This document shows, in pieces, positions 33,286-45,874 of a stretch of DNA of 64,000 nucleotides. The stretch covers positions 16,632,704-16,696,703 of the forward strand of contig OY829328.1 of the NCBI GenBank assembly GCA_963691655.1. The letters are read 5' to 3'. Under the pieces are notes generated by a model. The model saw only the letters and a program-made list of their open reading frames with translations, searched no databases and was not told where the DNA came from. Positions within the stretch are counted from its first letter, which is position 1; every line of letters begins with the position of its first letter. Source of the stretch: Toxonevra muliebris (Eukaryota; Arthropoda; Insecta; Diptera; Pallopteridae). The translations under genes and the position numbers were made by a program.

Positions 33286-36200
33286 ATGAATACTATTGAA
33301 TCGAAAGGTAATCGAAATTAAGTGCATTTAAATTAATTAGTGATGGCTGAGTCACAGTCTGTAGTTCATTGGATGACTTGATTGCCTAGAGCAAGGCAAT
33401 GGAGTCACAGTTGAGATAAAAAATCTGGCATTTGGATATAAAAACCTTATAAAGAAAAAATATTCGATATGAGAAAAAATTGGAACTGCATTTAATGGGA
33501 AAAAATCATGATAATTCAAAAGTCTGGAAAAAATACAGGGTGTATGTGTTTTTAGGAACCCTAATAGGCTCCGAAAACAACTATTTCTTGAGAGTTTATT
33601 TTATATCTATATTCCAAATTTATTTGGATTCATAATGAATATGTGAGCGCCCAGTGCTTATAAAACAATTAAATAAAAAACTAGAATGAGTCCCTTCTGA
33701 ACTAGTCACATGATGTGATAACATACTTCACACATTAAGCACTTTGTATTATTAGTGAAATTTATAGGCAAAACTACTAAGAAATCCAACAATGCATTAT
33801 GGGGCCAATGAAAAATATAGCTGGCCAAAATTACAAAAAAATCTACTATCTCGGTTTGAATCCAGATGTATATGGGCTTACTCTCCATAGATCTCTCATC
33901 ATATTTTGCACACAGGATATTCTAATTAGGTGAAAAATATGGCTGTGAAAACGTCGAAAGCTACAATATGCTGTCTGCATTAATAACAGTAATGAAAAGG
34001 TGCTAGTTAGACCTTTATTTTTGGTATCATATTAATGAAAAAATAATAATTTTTTATTACTATTTTAGAGTCTTGCAACTTTTTGCCACAACTTTAATAA
34101 CAAGCAAAAATGTGACATCACATAGGATTTGTAAAAATCATGAGTAGTTATTTAACGTGTTATATTTATTCTATTTGAAATGATAATCAGACAACAATTA
34201 GTAAATGGAGTCAGTTTAAGGCCTTATTGACTCTGTAGGCAAAACTTTTTAATTGGGCAATTGCCACGCCTACCTCCTATATATGAGAAATTTTTAAAAT
34301 GCAATAACTTTCAACCCATTGCAGATATGATTATTATATTAGATGTGGTAGTATAAATTGCCATAACCATACGCCATGCTAAATTAGCACTATCAGACCA
34401 TTATCATGCCTAATTCTCATATAAATATAACTACAAAATACTGATTTTATGTTTTACGATAGTATTTTTAAAATCTCACGTGTTTGAGAGGTAGGCGTAG
34501 TAATAATCCAATCGTAATAATTTTTACCTTTATCCAAGTTATTGTGTTTTTAAAATTTCACATGTATGGAAGGTAGGCGTGGTAATAACCCAATCTATCT
34601 CATTTTTGCCATAATATATGACAATAATAATGTTTATTAGTATACAAAATTTTATGATCATATCAATAATATATACGCGGTTTCATTTGTATGGGAGGTA
34701 GGCGTGATAATAGACCGATCGTTATAATTCTTCACGCAGTGATTGCTAATGACCCCATGAGCACAAATTTCTGAGTTTTGGTCAGCTAAAAATGTATTTG
34801 GCCCCATATTATAGTGTGAACAGTTTTTTCAATACTACAAAAATATTCCAGAACCATTTTCAATATACAAATTATGCTTTGCATGCTTTTGGGGTTCAAG
34901 TATGTTGGAAAATAAAACGTATTACTTGGAAGACATTACATGGAAAGTATGATCTGAAAATTTTTGTAATTTCCCCCGTAAAGATGTTATCACATCAAAA
35001 CTTTTTTGTAATAAATGGTAGAGATTAAACGGCTATAAACTTGAAACACTCGTATGTACACTTAATCTAAATAATCGTCACACGTTTTTACGATTGATTA
35101 TGATTGATATCGATGGTTTTGAAAAATTATCATCAAATAGCTTTGGCTTTAATTATATTACTCCCACAATTTCGCCTCACTTTATTATTAAGTAGTTTTC
35201 GCCTCTTAAATCGAACTTTTGGTCTAATCAAACCAACCGTTTAGCGTTTAATGGAAATTAAGATAGGATAACGAATGTATCAGCAAATTAGTCCTAGAAG
35301 TAAAGCAGTATTTATTATTATTTATTATTTTACCATTATTTTGGTATGATGTAAATTGTGCCCTATGAAAATTTGTGTTTTTTTAAGCACCGAAAGACGT
35401 AATTGTGTTTATTATCACACATACATGTGTATGATACATGTGTATGAAAGCGAATGCACTTAAATGTTTTCAAATTTCATAACAGCACATAATTTTCTAA
35501 AATTTAATATTTGGTTAATACTAATTTCGCTTAAGTATAACGAACCGCTTTGCTGATGTCTTGAAGTTGCTTTATTTCGTTATTATTATTATTTATTAAT
35601 TTTATTATTAATATTCGGATTAAAAATAGTATCTTTTACATACAGAAAGTGATTTTTTTGATAAAAGGTTGGATAATTATTTTCTCTTATATTTATTTAG
35701 GTCCTGCGTTGGGCATACGACATCTGCAGGCGTTCCTTATCTTTCTGAATATTGTTACCGTTTATGTGAGCCGTTTGAATGTGGCCGTTGCTGTGGTGGC
35801 CATGACCAATGCTGCAACTACAAATCCAAATTTTCCGGTATGACATTTCAATTTTTTTTACCACAATATTAATAAAACTAATATGTTTCATTGACAGGAA
35901 TACAATTGGACAGAGAAGCATAAATCGTACATTATCTCCAGTTTCTATTGGGGTTACGTGCTAACACAATTTCCCGGCGGCTATCTAAGTCGTCGCTTTG
36001 GTGCCAAAATCACTATGCTCTGCGCAACATTTGGCACGGCATTGCTTAGCTTGTCGACACCCTTTTGTATACCCTGGGGTGGTTGGAAAATTTTTTGTGT
36101 TATACGTATTTTGCAGGGTCTATTCCAAGGTGTGATGTTTCCCTGCATACATGAACATCTAGCAAAATGGTCACCGCCGCAAGAGCGGACTCGTCTTGGA

Positions 36201-37321
36201 GCACTGAGTCATACGGGCATTGAGTGTGGCACTGTGTTAGCCATGGGCATAAGTGGCCTCATCGCTCATGGTTCGATGGGATGGCCGGGTATTTCATATA
36301 TTTCAGGCGGATTATGTTTGGGTTGGTGTGCACTGTGGCTGGTTTTCGCTTCAAATAATGCACCAGCCTCCAAATTTATTTCAATAGAAGAACGAGAATA
36401 TATTGAGTCTTCACTCAAACGTGCTGATAATTTTCATAAGCAGAAAATTCCCATACCGTGGCGTGCCATCTTCAATTCGGCTCCGTTTTATGCTTTGTTG
36501 GCTGTGCGCTGTGCTGAAGCGTGGGGTTTCTCGACAATACAAGCCGAAATTCCTTCGTACATGCATGGAGTGCTGCAATTGGAAATCAAAAGTAATGCAC
36601 TCTTCTCTGCGTTGCCTTATTTAGCAATGGGAGTGGTTTCCTTTGGGACCATAATTGTGGCAGATATCTTGCTTAAAAAGAAGGTAGTCACACTGACTGT
36701 ATTGCGTAAAACAGTGAACTCGATTGCTTTGTGGGTGCCGGCGGTGGCATTAATAGGTGTTGGTTTCTTGGATGAGGGTTCAAAAGGTTGGGCCATTGCT
36801 CTGCTGACCATTGCTGTGGGTATAAACGGTGGTGTCACCATTGGTTGCTTATTAAACTCAATTGATTTGTCCCCAAATCATGCTGGCATTGTAATGGGAA
36901 TTGTAAATACGATTGCTAATTTCGTGCCAATTGTAACCCCATTGATAGTGGGCATTATTGTTACGGATGTGGTAAGTTATTTTTACTATATGCCTAAACT
37001 TATTTAGAGTACCATTTTCATGACTTCTTTTTTTAGCATGATCGCACGCTTTGGCAAATTGTTTTCATCATTGCTGCAGTAATCTTCTTCGTGGGAAATC
37101 TAGTTTATATTATTTGGGGTTCAGCGGAAGCTCAACCTTGGGATGCAGTGGACTTTATGCGACCTCATAAAGATGAAGAGAAACCTAATGTTGAATTAGT
37201 CAAGCGTAGAGTTACTTTTGAAAATTTGGGAGATATTAAAAAAGTGATAGAAGAAGCGGAAGCAGAAAAAGAGCAAACTGATAATAGGCATAGAAATACT
37301 CAGAGTCTTAAAATTGATTAG
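33286..37321 (+). CDS. SLC17-family MFS anion transporter C
   Basis: Exons 33286-33307 (MNTIESK), 35701-35837, 35898-36971 and 37037-37321 give 505 residues. The exon lengths equal those of B and D. Motifs are RLNVAVAVVAMTN (TM1), FPGGYLSRRFG, IRILQGLFQGVMFP (TM4), LSPNHAGIVMGIVNT (late TM region) and an acidic C-tail after SAEAQPWDAVDFMR. Intron 2 (60 bp) and intron 3 differ from those of D at only a few positions, showing recent duplication or conversion. About 30 residues of the exon 3 product differ from D, clustered in the central part. The first intron is 2.4 kb and contains degenerate tandem repeats. AATAAA lies at about 37613. Confidence 0.9.
34440..34735. repeat. Degenerate tandem repeat with GGTAGGCGTGGTAATA core
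   Basis: Three units spaced about 80-130 bp apart (cores near 34,492, 34,571 and 34,699) each read G(A/G)GGTAGGCGT(A/G)(G/A)TAATA followed by CC(A/G)ATC. An inverted related core, GCCACGCCTACCTCC, lies near 34,263. Located in intron 1 of transporter C. Confidence 0.65.
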
Positions 37322-37679
37322 ACTGATAAGTGTAAGGAATCATTGCTAGTGTAGAAACAAGATTAATTTAAGTACAATATAATTGTATAACTAAAATATG
37401 TACTTAAATCAGTGACGGCCATTCAAGAAATATTTAAAATACTTTTGCACTGAAATACGAAAAAAAAACATTATTAAGTTTTTTTGCAAGCATGTTAAGC
37501 GTATTTATATTAAAGAGCTTAAAATTTTTTTTTTGTCCATCTGTGATTTAAATGACAACAGTTATTATATTAAATTTGTAAGTAGCAAAATACATTATTG
37601 TCATGTTGGATAAATAAAATAAATATTTTATGTGCTATTTTATTATATCACAAATTTTTGAATTTCAGGTTTAATTTAA

Positions 37680-38010
37680 GGTCACCTTCTGGTCTAGATT
37701 TTTAAAAGAATTGATTTTTTTTTTTAATTTCAAAAGCATAGGCTTTTAAAAGTATACTGTAAAATATTTATATATTTCCAGCATTTCGACTTCTACAGCC
37801 TATTTAGCAGGTGAGCGCAGAAGCAGGTAAAAAGGCCGTCCGAAGTTTAAATTAATTTATCTCGAAACTATATTTTTCTGCATGGTGGGAGACAAAAAAC
37901 AAAAACTACTCATCCGGTTACTCTCAATTATTTTTTATATTATTCAGTAATCCAGTGCTTAATGCAGGAACTAAAAAAACTTTATATTTCTTACTTTTTA
38001 CATACAAAAT
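37680..38010. repeat. Interspersed repeat, copy 2
   Basis: Diverged same-orientation copy of 19,399-19,715, from GGTCACCTTCTGGTCTA to CTTACTTTTTACATACAAAA. It lies behind transporter C. Confidence 0.65.
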
Positions 38011-38411
38011 GGAAAATGGAATATTTTTTACACTTTTAATTTGCATATTCGTACATATCTATTCTTTGACCAGAGAAAGGGCTAAAACTATTACATACAA
38101 AGAATTAAATGAGACAAGGTAGGCATATGATTGAATCCATCGCATAAATTTGAACTTGAAGTGGACGGGAAAAAGTAGTGAAGCAATATTTCAGCCCAAA
38201 GCTTTTCGTGATGAAGAAACTTACGTTAAATCGCTTACGTTTTTCACATTACTGTATTGTTTAACGTCTTATCACTGAGTAAAATAAACTTCTACATACC
38301 TGAACTGGTTCAAATGATTATTATCAAATTCCTACTCGCAAAAGATAGTAGATGTTACAATAATATACTCGTTTTATAATTACTCTTTCAATAAACATCG
38401 CAGCTGAGGTT

Positions 38412-39505
38412 GAATTCAACGCGCGTAAGACTCAATGTTGCTTGTTATCTCACAAACGAGTGGCCCAACCTTCTGTTAACCCCCTGGTTATGGGTGGGGT
38501 GATTATTGCAGAGTCAGAAACTCTTGATGTTCTGGGCATGTCCATTCAATGTGACGTTCGTTGGAATAATCATATTTTTGATGTGTCGAAAGAAGCAGCC
38601 AAGTGCCTCGGCTTTCTAAAGCGGTGTAAGAAATCCTTCACTCCGTCTGATCTCCGCATGATCTACACCACCTATATCCGCCCCAAAATGGTGTATAATT
38701 CGCACCTATGGGCAGGAGCTTCACGAACGCAACTAGAGTTCCTGGACTGTATTCAACATCGTGCGATAAAGCTAATAGGAAACAGTAGGATTTCCAGCTC
38801 TATTGACTCCTTGGAACACCGTAGAAACGTGGCTTGTGTGACTCTGTTCTACCGGTATTTTCATGGTAAATGTTCCGCTGAGATACGGAATCTGATTCCA
38901 CCAGTTCATGTGTTCACCAGAATTACTCGAACTGCAAGCGGTAGTCACGCATTTCACGTGGATATGGTACCCTAACGCACCACGCATTACAGAGATAGTT
39001 CTTTTCTCTGCCGTACTGCGCGTAAATGGAATAAGCTTCCTGCAACCGTTTTTCCTGACTTTTACAACATTTCCAAATTTAAAACAAGGTTAGGTTAGGT
39101 TGGAGTGGCTGTCGAGAGACACACTTAGGCCTGAACGGCCCATTGTGATACCACATAGTTGGACCTACAGTTTAACGCCGATTCCGAACGGCGGTATGGC
39201 AATTTTTTATCGGCTTGGTGGTTTTGCCATTACCAACCAATGTGTGTACTTGTACACTATCTTATAATTCTCATACACTTCATATTGATAGTGAATATAA
39301 GAAAGTTATGAAAATTAACCACCAGACGAAGACGGGAATCGAACCCGAACCTCCCAGATGAAAGTCTAGTGCACTATCCAATAGGCTGTCGAGGTCGTCA
39401 ATTTGAAGCAAACGTTCACAAATTTTTCTCCCTCTTTCCTCCTACCACTAATCTATCTTCATTCCTCAATCAACGCAATGCTTTGCATTCATATCAAATT
39501 TTCGA
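38412..39505 (+). pseudogene. Jockey-like LINE 3' fragment, interrupted by a SINE
   Basis: The C-terminal end of an RT ORF: SFTPSDLRMIYTTYIRPKM, IQHRAIKLIGN, LEHRRNVACVTLFYRYFHGK. A frame change near 38,975 leads to [16 protein letters not shown]. The ORF breaks at 39,086 for a SINE-A and resumes at 39,400 with HKFFSLFPP. Paralogous promoter sequence on both sides shows that it inserted after the C/D duplication. Confidence 0.8.
39087..39399 (-). mobile_element. SINE-A copy 3
   Basis: The (AGGTT)n tail is at 39,087 and the tRNA-Glu-like head ends at 39,399. It sits inside the Jockey-like ORF. Flanks CAAATTTAAAACA and CAATTTGAAGCA look like a diverged target duplication. Confidence 0.85.
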
Positions 39506-39968
39506 TTATTCTATAATTAAAGAGAGAAACGGCTGGAGAACTGCTGAGGAAACAAATTTTACTGCATGTATTTGGTTAATCGATGAGTGAGTATTGTGGC
39601 TAATATTGCTAAAAATGCTGCGTTTTTAAAACTAAGTAGAACTGGGTGTTTATCACTAGAAAGACTGAAATTTGGTTTATACCTATATTGCTCAAAAGAA
39701 GTCAAAATGACTTATATAAATATAACACGTACATATATCTGAAACAGAGACGGGAGGAAGGTGAATTCAACTATTAATAAATGCATTCATGTAATGACAG
39801 AAAAATTCTAGGTAATTGAATCAAAATAAATATATATATTTTTTTTTTATGAAATTGAAACGACTTCATTGGGCAATCTAGTGTTATTAACGAATAAAAT
39901 AAGTTGTTGCGTATAAGAAAGTATCAGACAGTGAATAATAATAATAGCATTTGAATAAATAAATAAAC

Positions 39969-42078
39969 ATGACTACTATTGAATCGAAATGTAATCAAAA
40001 CTTAGTGTATTTAAAGTGTTATGTTTTATTTACGATGAATCGACTGCCTAGCGTATAGTCATGGAATCACTGTTGAAGTATTAAAAACCGACATTTGGAA
40101 TCGACATTTGTGTCTTTGGATATAAAAAGCTCAATAAAGGCGGGCCTATTTTAGCAAACCCTTCTAAATATAAATCCCTCATACTACTTGTGATACAAAA
40201 GTATTTCTTTTAAAAATACTCAAGAAATTATTAGGTGCATGTTTTGAAAACGCAGTTATCAGAAAATCTCAGAAAAATAAATAACTTTTCTACTACTATT
40301 TATATTGTTTATCATTGAACCGCACTGAAGTACTGCTAAGCTTCTTATCAATGCTATTGGTTTTTATTAATATTATTATCATAATCTTAAATACATTTTA
40401 TTAGCACAGTGATTCCCAAGCACACACCTAATACTCTCATTACTGTTATTTGTGATCAAACCTCCCCTCTTACAATTTTGGTATGTTTAAAATTAGTTTA
40501 TAATACCTCATAATAACATATATAAATAGGTATTAAATACTGTTGCCGAAAATAAAAAGGTTATAAACTTAAATACTTTCTTTATTGACGCTTTAATCAA
40601 AATTTAGTTTAAGAACCTTTCACCTGCTATCATAACATTGTACAAATCCAGATTATATTATAATTCATAAGGTATTTACATATTGAACCAGTGAGACGTT
40701 TCCCAAGAATTCTAAATATTTTTAAGAAAGATGTGGTCTATCTAAATTTGCACATATTTGGCAAAACTCATAAGTATTAAAGATCAAAAATATATCGTGT
40801 ATTTATATTAGCCGTGCGTGAAAAGATCATCTGAATAATTGAGTGTAATGACTGCAATCGAAGCAAAAGGTATAAAATAATTAAAAATTATTAATACCAT
40901 CTACGATTAAAAACGGTTGCATATCGGTTAAATGAAAGGATTCAAAAGGATTTTATGAAAAAAAAAACAAATAAACAATATCCTTTATTGGGAGTACATT
41001 TTCACAATAGGAGTTGTAAAATGATTTTCCCAATCTTGAATGACCTCTTGCTTTAAGAATATATGCTGTCGCTTGATTGTGTCAACAATTTCGAAGAGCC
41101 TCGTGCTATCTATACATTTATTAGTGTAACTACAATTTTATTCCAGAAGATCCAGAAGTGCTACGATATCATATTAAATATCAATTTAAAGAGCTTGATG
41201 AGTAGGTTAGCCAGATTTGAAATCGGTTTAGCCATTTCCAAAATATTAGCGTCGGAAGTTTTTTAAAATTCGCTCATTGAACAAAGCATTGCACTCATCA
41301 TTATAAAAATCATTGCTTAAGCGGGAGTAAATAGCAAATGAGAGAGAGAGCGAAGACATGAGTAACGGCATCTCTCAGAATTATCTAACGAATTATCTGC
41401 ATACACAAATAACAAAACAAACACCAACGAGTAGTTTGGTTCTCTTTTGATATTTGTTTTTTTCATAAAGAGATTTCTTCCGCAAAAAAATAGCCTTGCC
41501 GACTAGTATGGACTTTAAGCTTACCAGAAAAAGTTTTTTTTTATATTTACAGTGCAACAGAAAATTTCAAAGATCAAGGATCAATTTCTTAAAAAAAGCT
41601 GGACCTAAGTAATTTTGACCTTGGCTGACCCCAATTACTTTTCAATGGGGAACATTGTTCACCTAAACCTAATGATAGGTTTCGCGTTCGATTGGGGGAG
41701 TGTTACAATCTAAGTAATTTTCTCTTAGCTATGAAACTTGTTCAAGGTAAAGTAAACAAAATTTTATATTGATCCTGCGTATACCAAAATTATGGGTTTT
41801 GTCCCCCATAGCGGGGATCCCAGACGTAATAGAGAAAATATGAGTACACGGTCGGAATCAGTGACCCCGAATTACCCCGAATTATTAAAAAGTTATCCAT
41901 TCGACATTTGAATTTGTAAAGCGTCAAATTGTTGCATAGTGTTATTTATGGATTATCTATGAATTTTTGCTCAACGAAAGTCTGATTTTCCCCCCAAACA
42001 TATAAATTTTTACGGTTTTAGAAACGCCGATCATTTTCACTTCCATTAAACGTTTTACAATTGGCCAAGATGCCTAGT

Positions 42079-42118
<40 letters not shown>

Positions 42119-45100
42119 GAGGAGGAAAGCATAAAAAGCCACCCAGTCAGTGCGTGACATTCTCACGCTAAAACCACCTCTCGTCCGTACGGATATTCCT
42201 CCCGGAACCACCGTTAGGTATTACGTCGGAAGGCCGTAATGAGCTTGAGTGCTCAATCGTCAGTATTGGTTTCTGTCCAATTCTGTTCGGTTTTATCGTC
42301 GGTTGACGATATCTGGCTCCATATTTGTAGTATTTGCCGTGCGCTCGACTTTGCGCGCACGTTCTACATTATACAGAGTGGTCATCATATCTGCAGCAAC
42401 CTTGCATGCTGCATTCCATTTTTCCGCTGTGTTACACATCTGTGTCGTCAGATTCCTTTCTGTAGGGGGTTCTCCAAAGGCTTTCTCCAGCTCATCTCTG
42501 TTTTTGTTAAAACGTGGGCATATAAAAAGTATATGCTGCGCGTTCTCCCGTTCCTCTGGGCATCTTGGGCAAAACGGGTCTTCTTCTCCGGTGTTGATTT
42601 TATGCAAGTACTGCTTGAAGCACCCATGGCCACTAAGCAGCTGCGTAATGTGGTAATTCAGTTCACCATGTCTGCGTGATATCCACTCTTCTATATCCGT
42701 AATGAGATTGTAGGTCCATCGACCCTTCTCGGATGACTCCCATCTTCGCTGCCATTCCATGATGGTACGCTGTCTTTCTTCTCTTCTTATGGCTTCGGTT
42801 GATTTTGTGTCACGGCCATATAACCGCTTCATCTCTTGTGCCTGTAAATCTATGGGCACCTTACTTGCTATGACACAAATAGCATCGTCCGAAACTGTGC
42901 GATACGCGCTAGCAACCCTCAGGGCACTGAGCCTATATATCGCACGGATATCCTTCTGGTGTGTTTTCTTGCTGTCCGCCCAGATAGGTGCTGCATACAA
43001 GATTACTGACGTAGTAACCGTTGAAAGCAGCCGGCGCCTGCCCTCACGCGGGCCTCCTATATTCGGCATGATGCGTGTTAATGCACTGTTTATTCGTGCT
43101 GCCTAGTGTAAGGTCGTGGCGTCACAATTAAGATAACAAAAACAGGCATCTGGACTTAAAAACATTATAAGGAAAAAATATGCAAAATGGAAAAAATTTA
43201 GAACTCCGTTGAATGTATAAAAATCATGATGATTTAAAAGTTGAAAAATAATATGGGCTGGTGGAGGCTATTTTGGAGCCCTAATTAGATCTCAACACAA
43301 GTATTTCTTACATTTTTATTTTATTTGGATCTTACAAATTTATTTGGATTTATGATGAATATGTGAATATGTGCTAATAAAATAAATAAATACAAATAAA
43401 TGATGTACTGGAGCATAACTAATGATGCCATAGTGTTTAGCGTATCTCAATTATACACTTATTCAAATCGCTTACGCTTTTTTGACTGTTGCTCAGTGTT
43501 ATGGTCGAAGTCAAAAGATTTGAAAACTAATGAGCAGATACTTATATATAATGTTTATGTTCTTTTGGGGTCGAAGTTCCCACTTACTTGGTTTAATTGG
43601 CTAAGCTTAGGGCTTTGTGTCCTGTCTGGACTCATTCCTTTCGTCTTATTTTAGTTTTTATTTTATGGTGTCGGCCCCTATAAGTAGAATGGGCTGGTTC
43701 TTGGCCGTTGCCTTTTTGCTATTTCGTTCCCATGTATTTCTGTGATGCCATGTAAATATTATTGTTTAATTATAATTCAGGTCCTGCATTGGGCATACGA
43801 CATCTGCAGGCGTTGCTTATATTTCTCAATATTGTTGCCCTTTATATGAGCCGTTTGAATGTGGCCGTTGCTGTGGTGGCCATGACCAATGCTGCAACTA
43901 CAAATCCAAATTTTCCGGTATGACATTTCAATTTTTTTTATCACAATATTAATAAAACTAATATGTTTCATTGACAGGAATACAATTGGACAGAGAAGCA
44001 TAAATCGTACATTATCTCCAGTTTCTATTGGGGTTACGTGCTAACACAATTTCCCGGCGGCTACCTAAGTCGTCGCTTTGGTGCCAAAATCACTATGCTC
44101 TGCGCAACATTTGGCACGGCATTGCTTAGTTTGTCGACACCGTTTTGTATACCTTGGGGTGGCTGGAAAATTTTTTGTGTTATACGTATTTTGCAGGGAC
44201 TATTTCAAGGTGTGATGTTTCCCTGCTTACATGAACATCTAGGAAAATGGTCACCGCCGCAAGAGCGGACTCGTCTTGGAGCACTGAGTCATATCGGTAT
44301 AGATTTCGGCACTGTGTTAGCCATGGGCATTAGTGGACTTATCGCTCATGGTTCGATGGGATGGCCGGGTATTTCATATATTTCAGGCGGATTATGTTTG
44401 GGTTGGTGTGCACTGTGGCTGATTTTCGCTTCAAATAATCCAACAGCCTCCAAATTTATTTCAATAGAAGAACGAGAATATATTGAATCTTCACTGAAAC
44501 GTGTTGATAATTTTCACAAACAGAAAATTCCAATACCATGGCGTGCCATTTTTACTTCGGTTCCGTTTTATGCTTTCTTAGTTGTGCGCTCTGCTGACGC
44601 GTGGGGTTTCGCGACAATACAAGCCCAAATTCCTTCATATATGAATGGAGTGCTGCAATTTGAAATCAAAAGTAATGCACTCTTCTCTGCGTTGCCTTAT
44701 TTAGCAATGGGAGTGGTTTCCTTTGGGACTTTAATTGTGGCAGATATCTTGCTTAAAAAGAAGGTAGTCACACTGACTGTATTGCGTAAAACAGTGAACT
44801 CGATTGCTTTGTGGGTGCCGGCGGTGGCATTAATCGGTGTTGGTTTCTTGGATGAGAGTCAAAAGGGTTGGGCCATTGCTCTCTTGACCATTGCTGTGGG
44901 TATGAGTGGTGGTGTCACCATTGGTTGTTTTTTGAATTCAATTGATTTGTCCCCAAATCATGCTGGCATTGTAATGGGAATTGCCAATACGTTTGCCAAT
45001 TTCATGCCAATTATAACACCATTGACAGTCGGCATAATTGTTACTGATGTGGTAAGTTATTTTTACTATATGCTTAAACTTATTTAGAGCAATATTTTCA

Positions 45101-45400
45101 TGCTTTGTTTTTTAGCATGATCGCACGCTTTGGCAAATTATTTTCATCATTGCTGCAGTAATCTTCTTTGTGGGAAATCTAGTTTATATTATTTGGGGTT
45201 CAGCGGAAGCTCAACCTTGGGATGCAGTGGACTTTATGCGATCTCAAAAAGACGAAGAGCAATCAAGTGTGGAAGTAGTTAAGACTAGATCCACATTTAA
45301 AAACTTGGAAGTTACTAAAAATGTGATAGATGAGCCGGAGGCAGACGAAGAGCAGACTGATAATAGGCATAAAAATACACAGAATCTTAAAATTGATTAG
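39969..45400 (+). CDS. SLC17-family MFS anion transporter D (two candidate first exons)
   Basis: Common exons are 43781-43917, 43978-45051 and 45116-45400. Two first exons are in phase. The distal one, 39969-39990 (MTTIESK), is paralogous to that of C but ends in T, so its junction codon is TGT rather than GGT. The proximal one, 40848-40869 (MTAIEAK), is identical in sequence to that of B. Either gives 505 residues. Motifs match C: RLNVAVAVVAMTN, FPGGYLSRRFG, IRILQGLFQGVMFP. Replacements include HIGIDFG for HTGIECG and a run around RSADAWGFATIQAQIP. Intron 1 contains an R1-like LINE insertion. AATAAA lies at about 45499. Which promoter works cannot be decided from sequence alone. Confidence 0.88.
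40130..41060. repeat. Copy of the transporter B promoter/first-exon block
   Basis: Matches 24,340-25,335 with small indels, including the TATA block at 40,653-40,663 and a complete first exon (40,848-40,869). It is inserted between the C-like first exon of D and the body of D. Confidence 0.85.
42081..43099 (-). mobile_element. 5'-truncated R1-like LINE
   Basis: A minus-strand ORF (43,104 to 42,293, about 270 codons) is the end of an R1-clade ORF2: STVTTSVILYAAPIWADS, GRWTYNLITDIEEWI, HGELNYHITQLLSGHGCFKQ, and a CCHC-type CPRC...HILFICPRF. The 3' end carries a long poly(A), seen as poly(T) at 42,080-42,115. A perfect 10-bp target duplication TGCCTAGTGT lies at 42,071-42,080 and 43,100-43,109. 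The ORF is intact over its length, so the insertion is fairly young. It lies in intron 1 of transporter D. Confidence 0.92.
43110..43400. repeat. Intron 1 block paralogous to 33,390-33,660
   Basis: Shares a series of matches with the start of intron 1 of transporter C, e.g. around GGAGTCACA/GGCGTCACA and TTTATTTGGATT. It is displaced here from its first exon by the B-type block and the LINE. Confidence 0.6.
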
Positions 45401-45874
45401 AGTTTTATATTTTATGGAGGTTTAATTTTACATGCTTGTAAGTAGTTTGGCTTTCTTCGAGCACAAATTAAAAAAATGAAATAATTTTTCATATTGTAAT
45501 AAATAAATAGAAGAATGATTATATGTATGCAGGCTTCTCTGGAAACCATGAATAATTTGTAAAGGAAATTCGTAGTTGATTTTAAACCGATTTTTTGCAC
45601 CACTGTCGTCTTGCCATGGGTTTATTATGCACTCATAATGCGCAAATTTGCAACCAAAGAATCAAACTGATTTGTATTGCATAAACAAGAATGGACACTG
45701 GATTCGTTGCAGCTGCAGCAGCCGAAGAGACAAACTTGTTTTGGTTTCGGTTGCAGCAGTTGAGAACCTAAAGCTCAGATTAGCACATTCATTTCAGTTA
45801 ATGGTTAGTTGAGATTCTGATGTGTTGCCAAAAACAACGAGCAAACGAACGAATAGTTTCAAATTAAAAATAAA
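45401..45874. other. Intergenic between transporters D and E
   Basis: Holds the poly(A) signal of D and presumably the promoter of E, including a GCAGCTGCAGCAG stretch near 45,710. No gene is seen. Confidence 0.45.

Noticed and set aside
43400..43654. 84-codon ORF in intron 1 of transporter D
   Set aside because: Hydrophobic and uncharacterised, inside an intron, with no paralogous copy or family motif.
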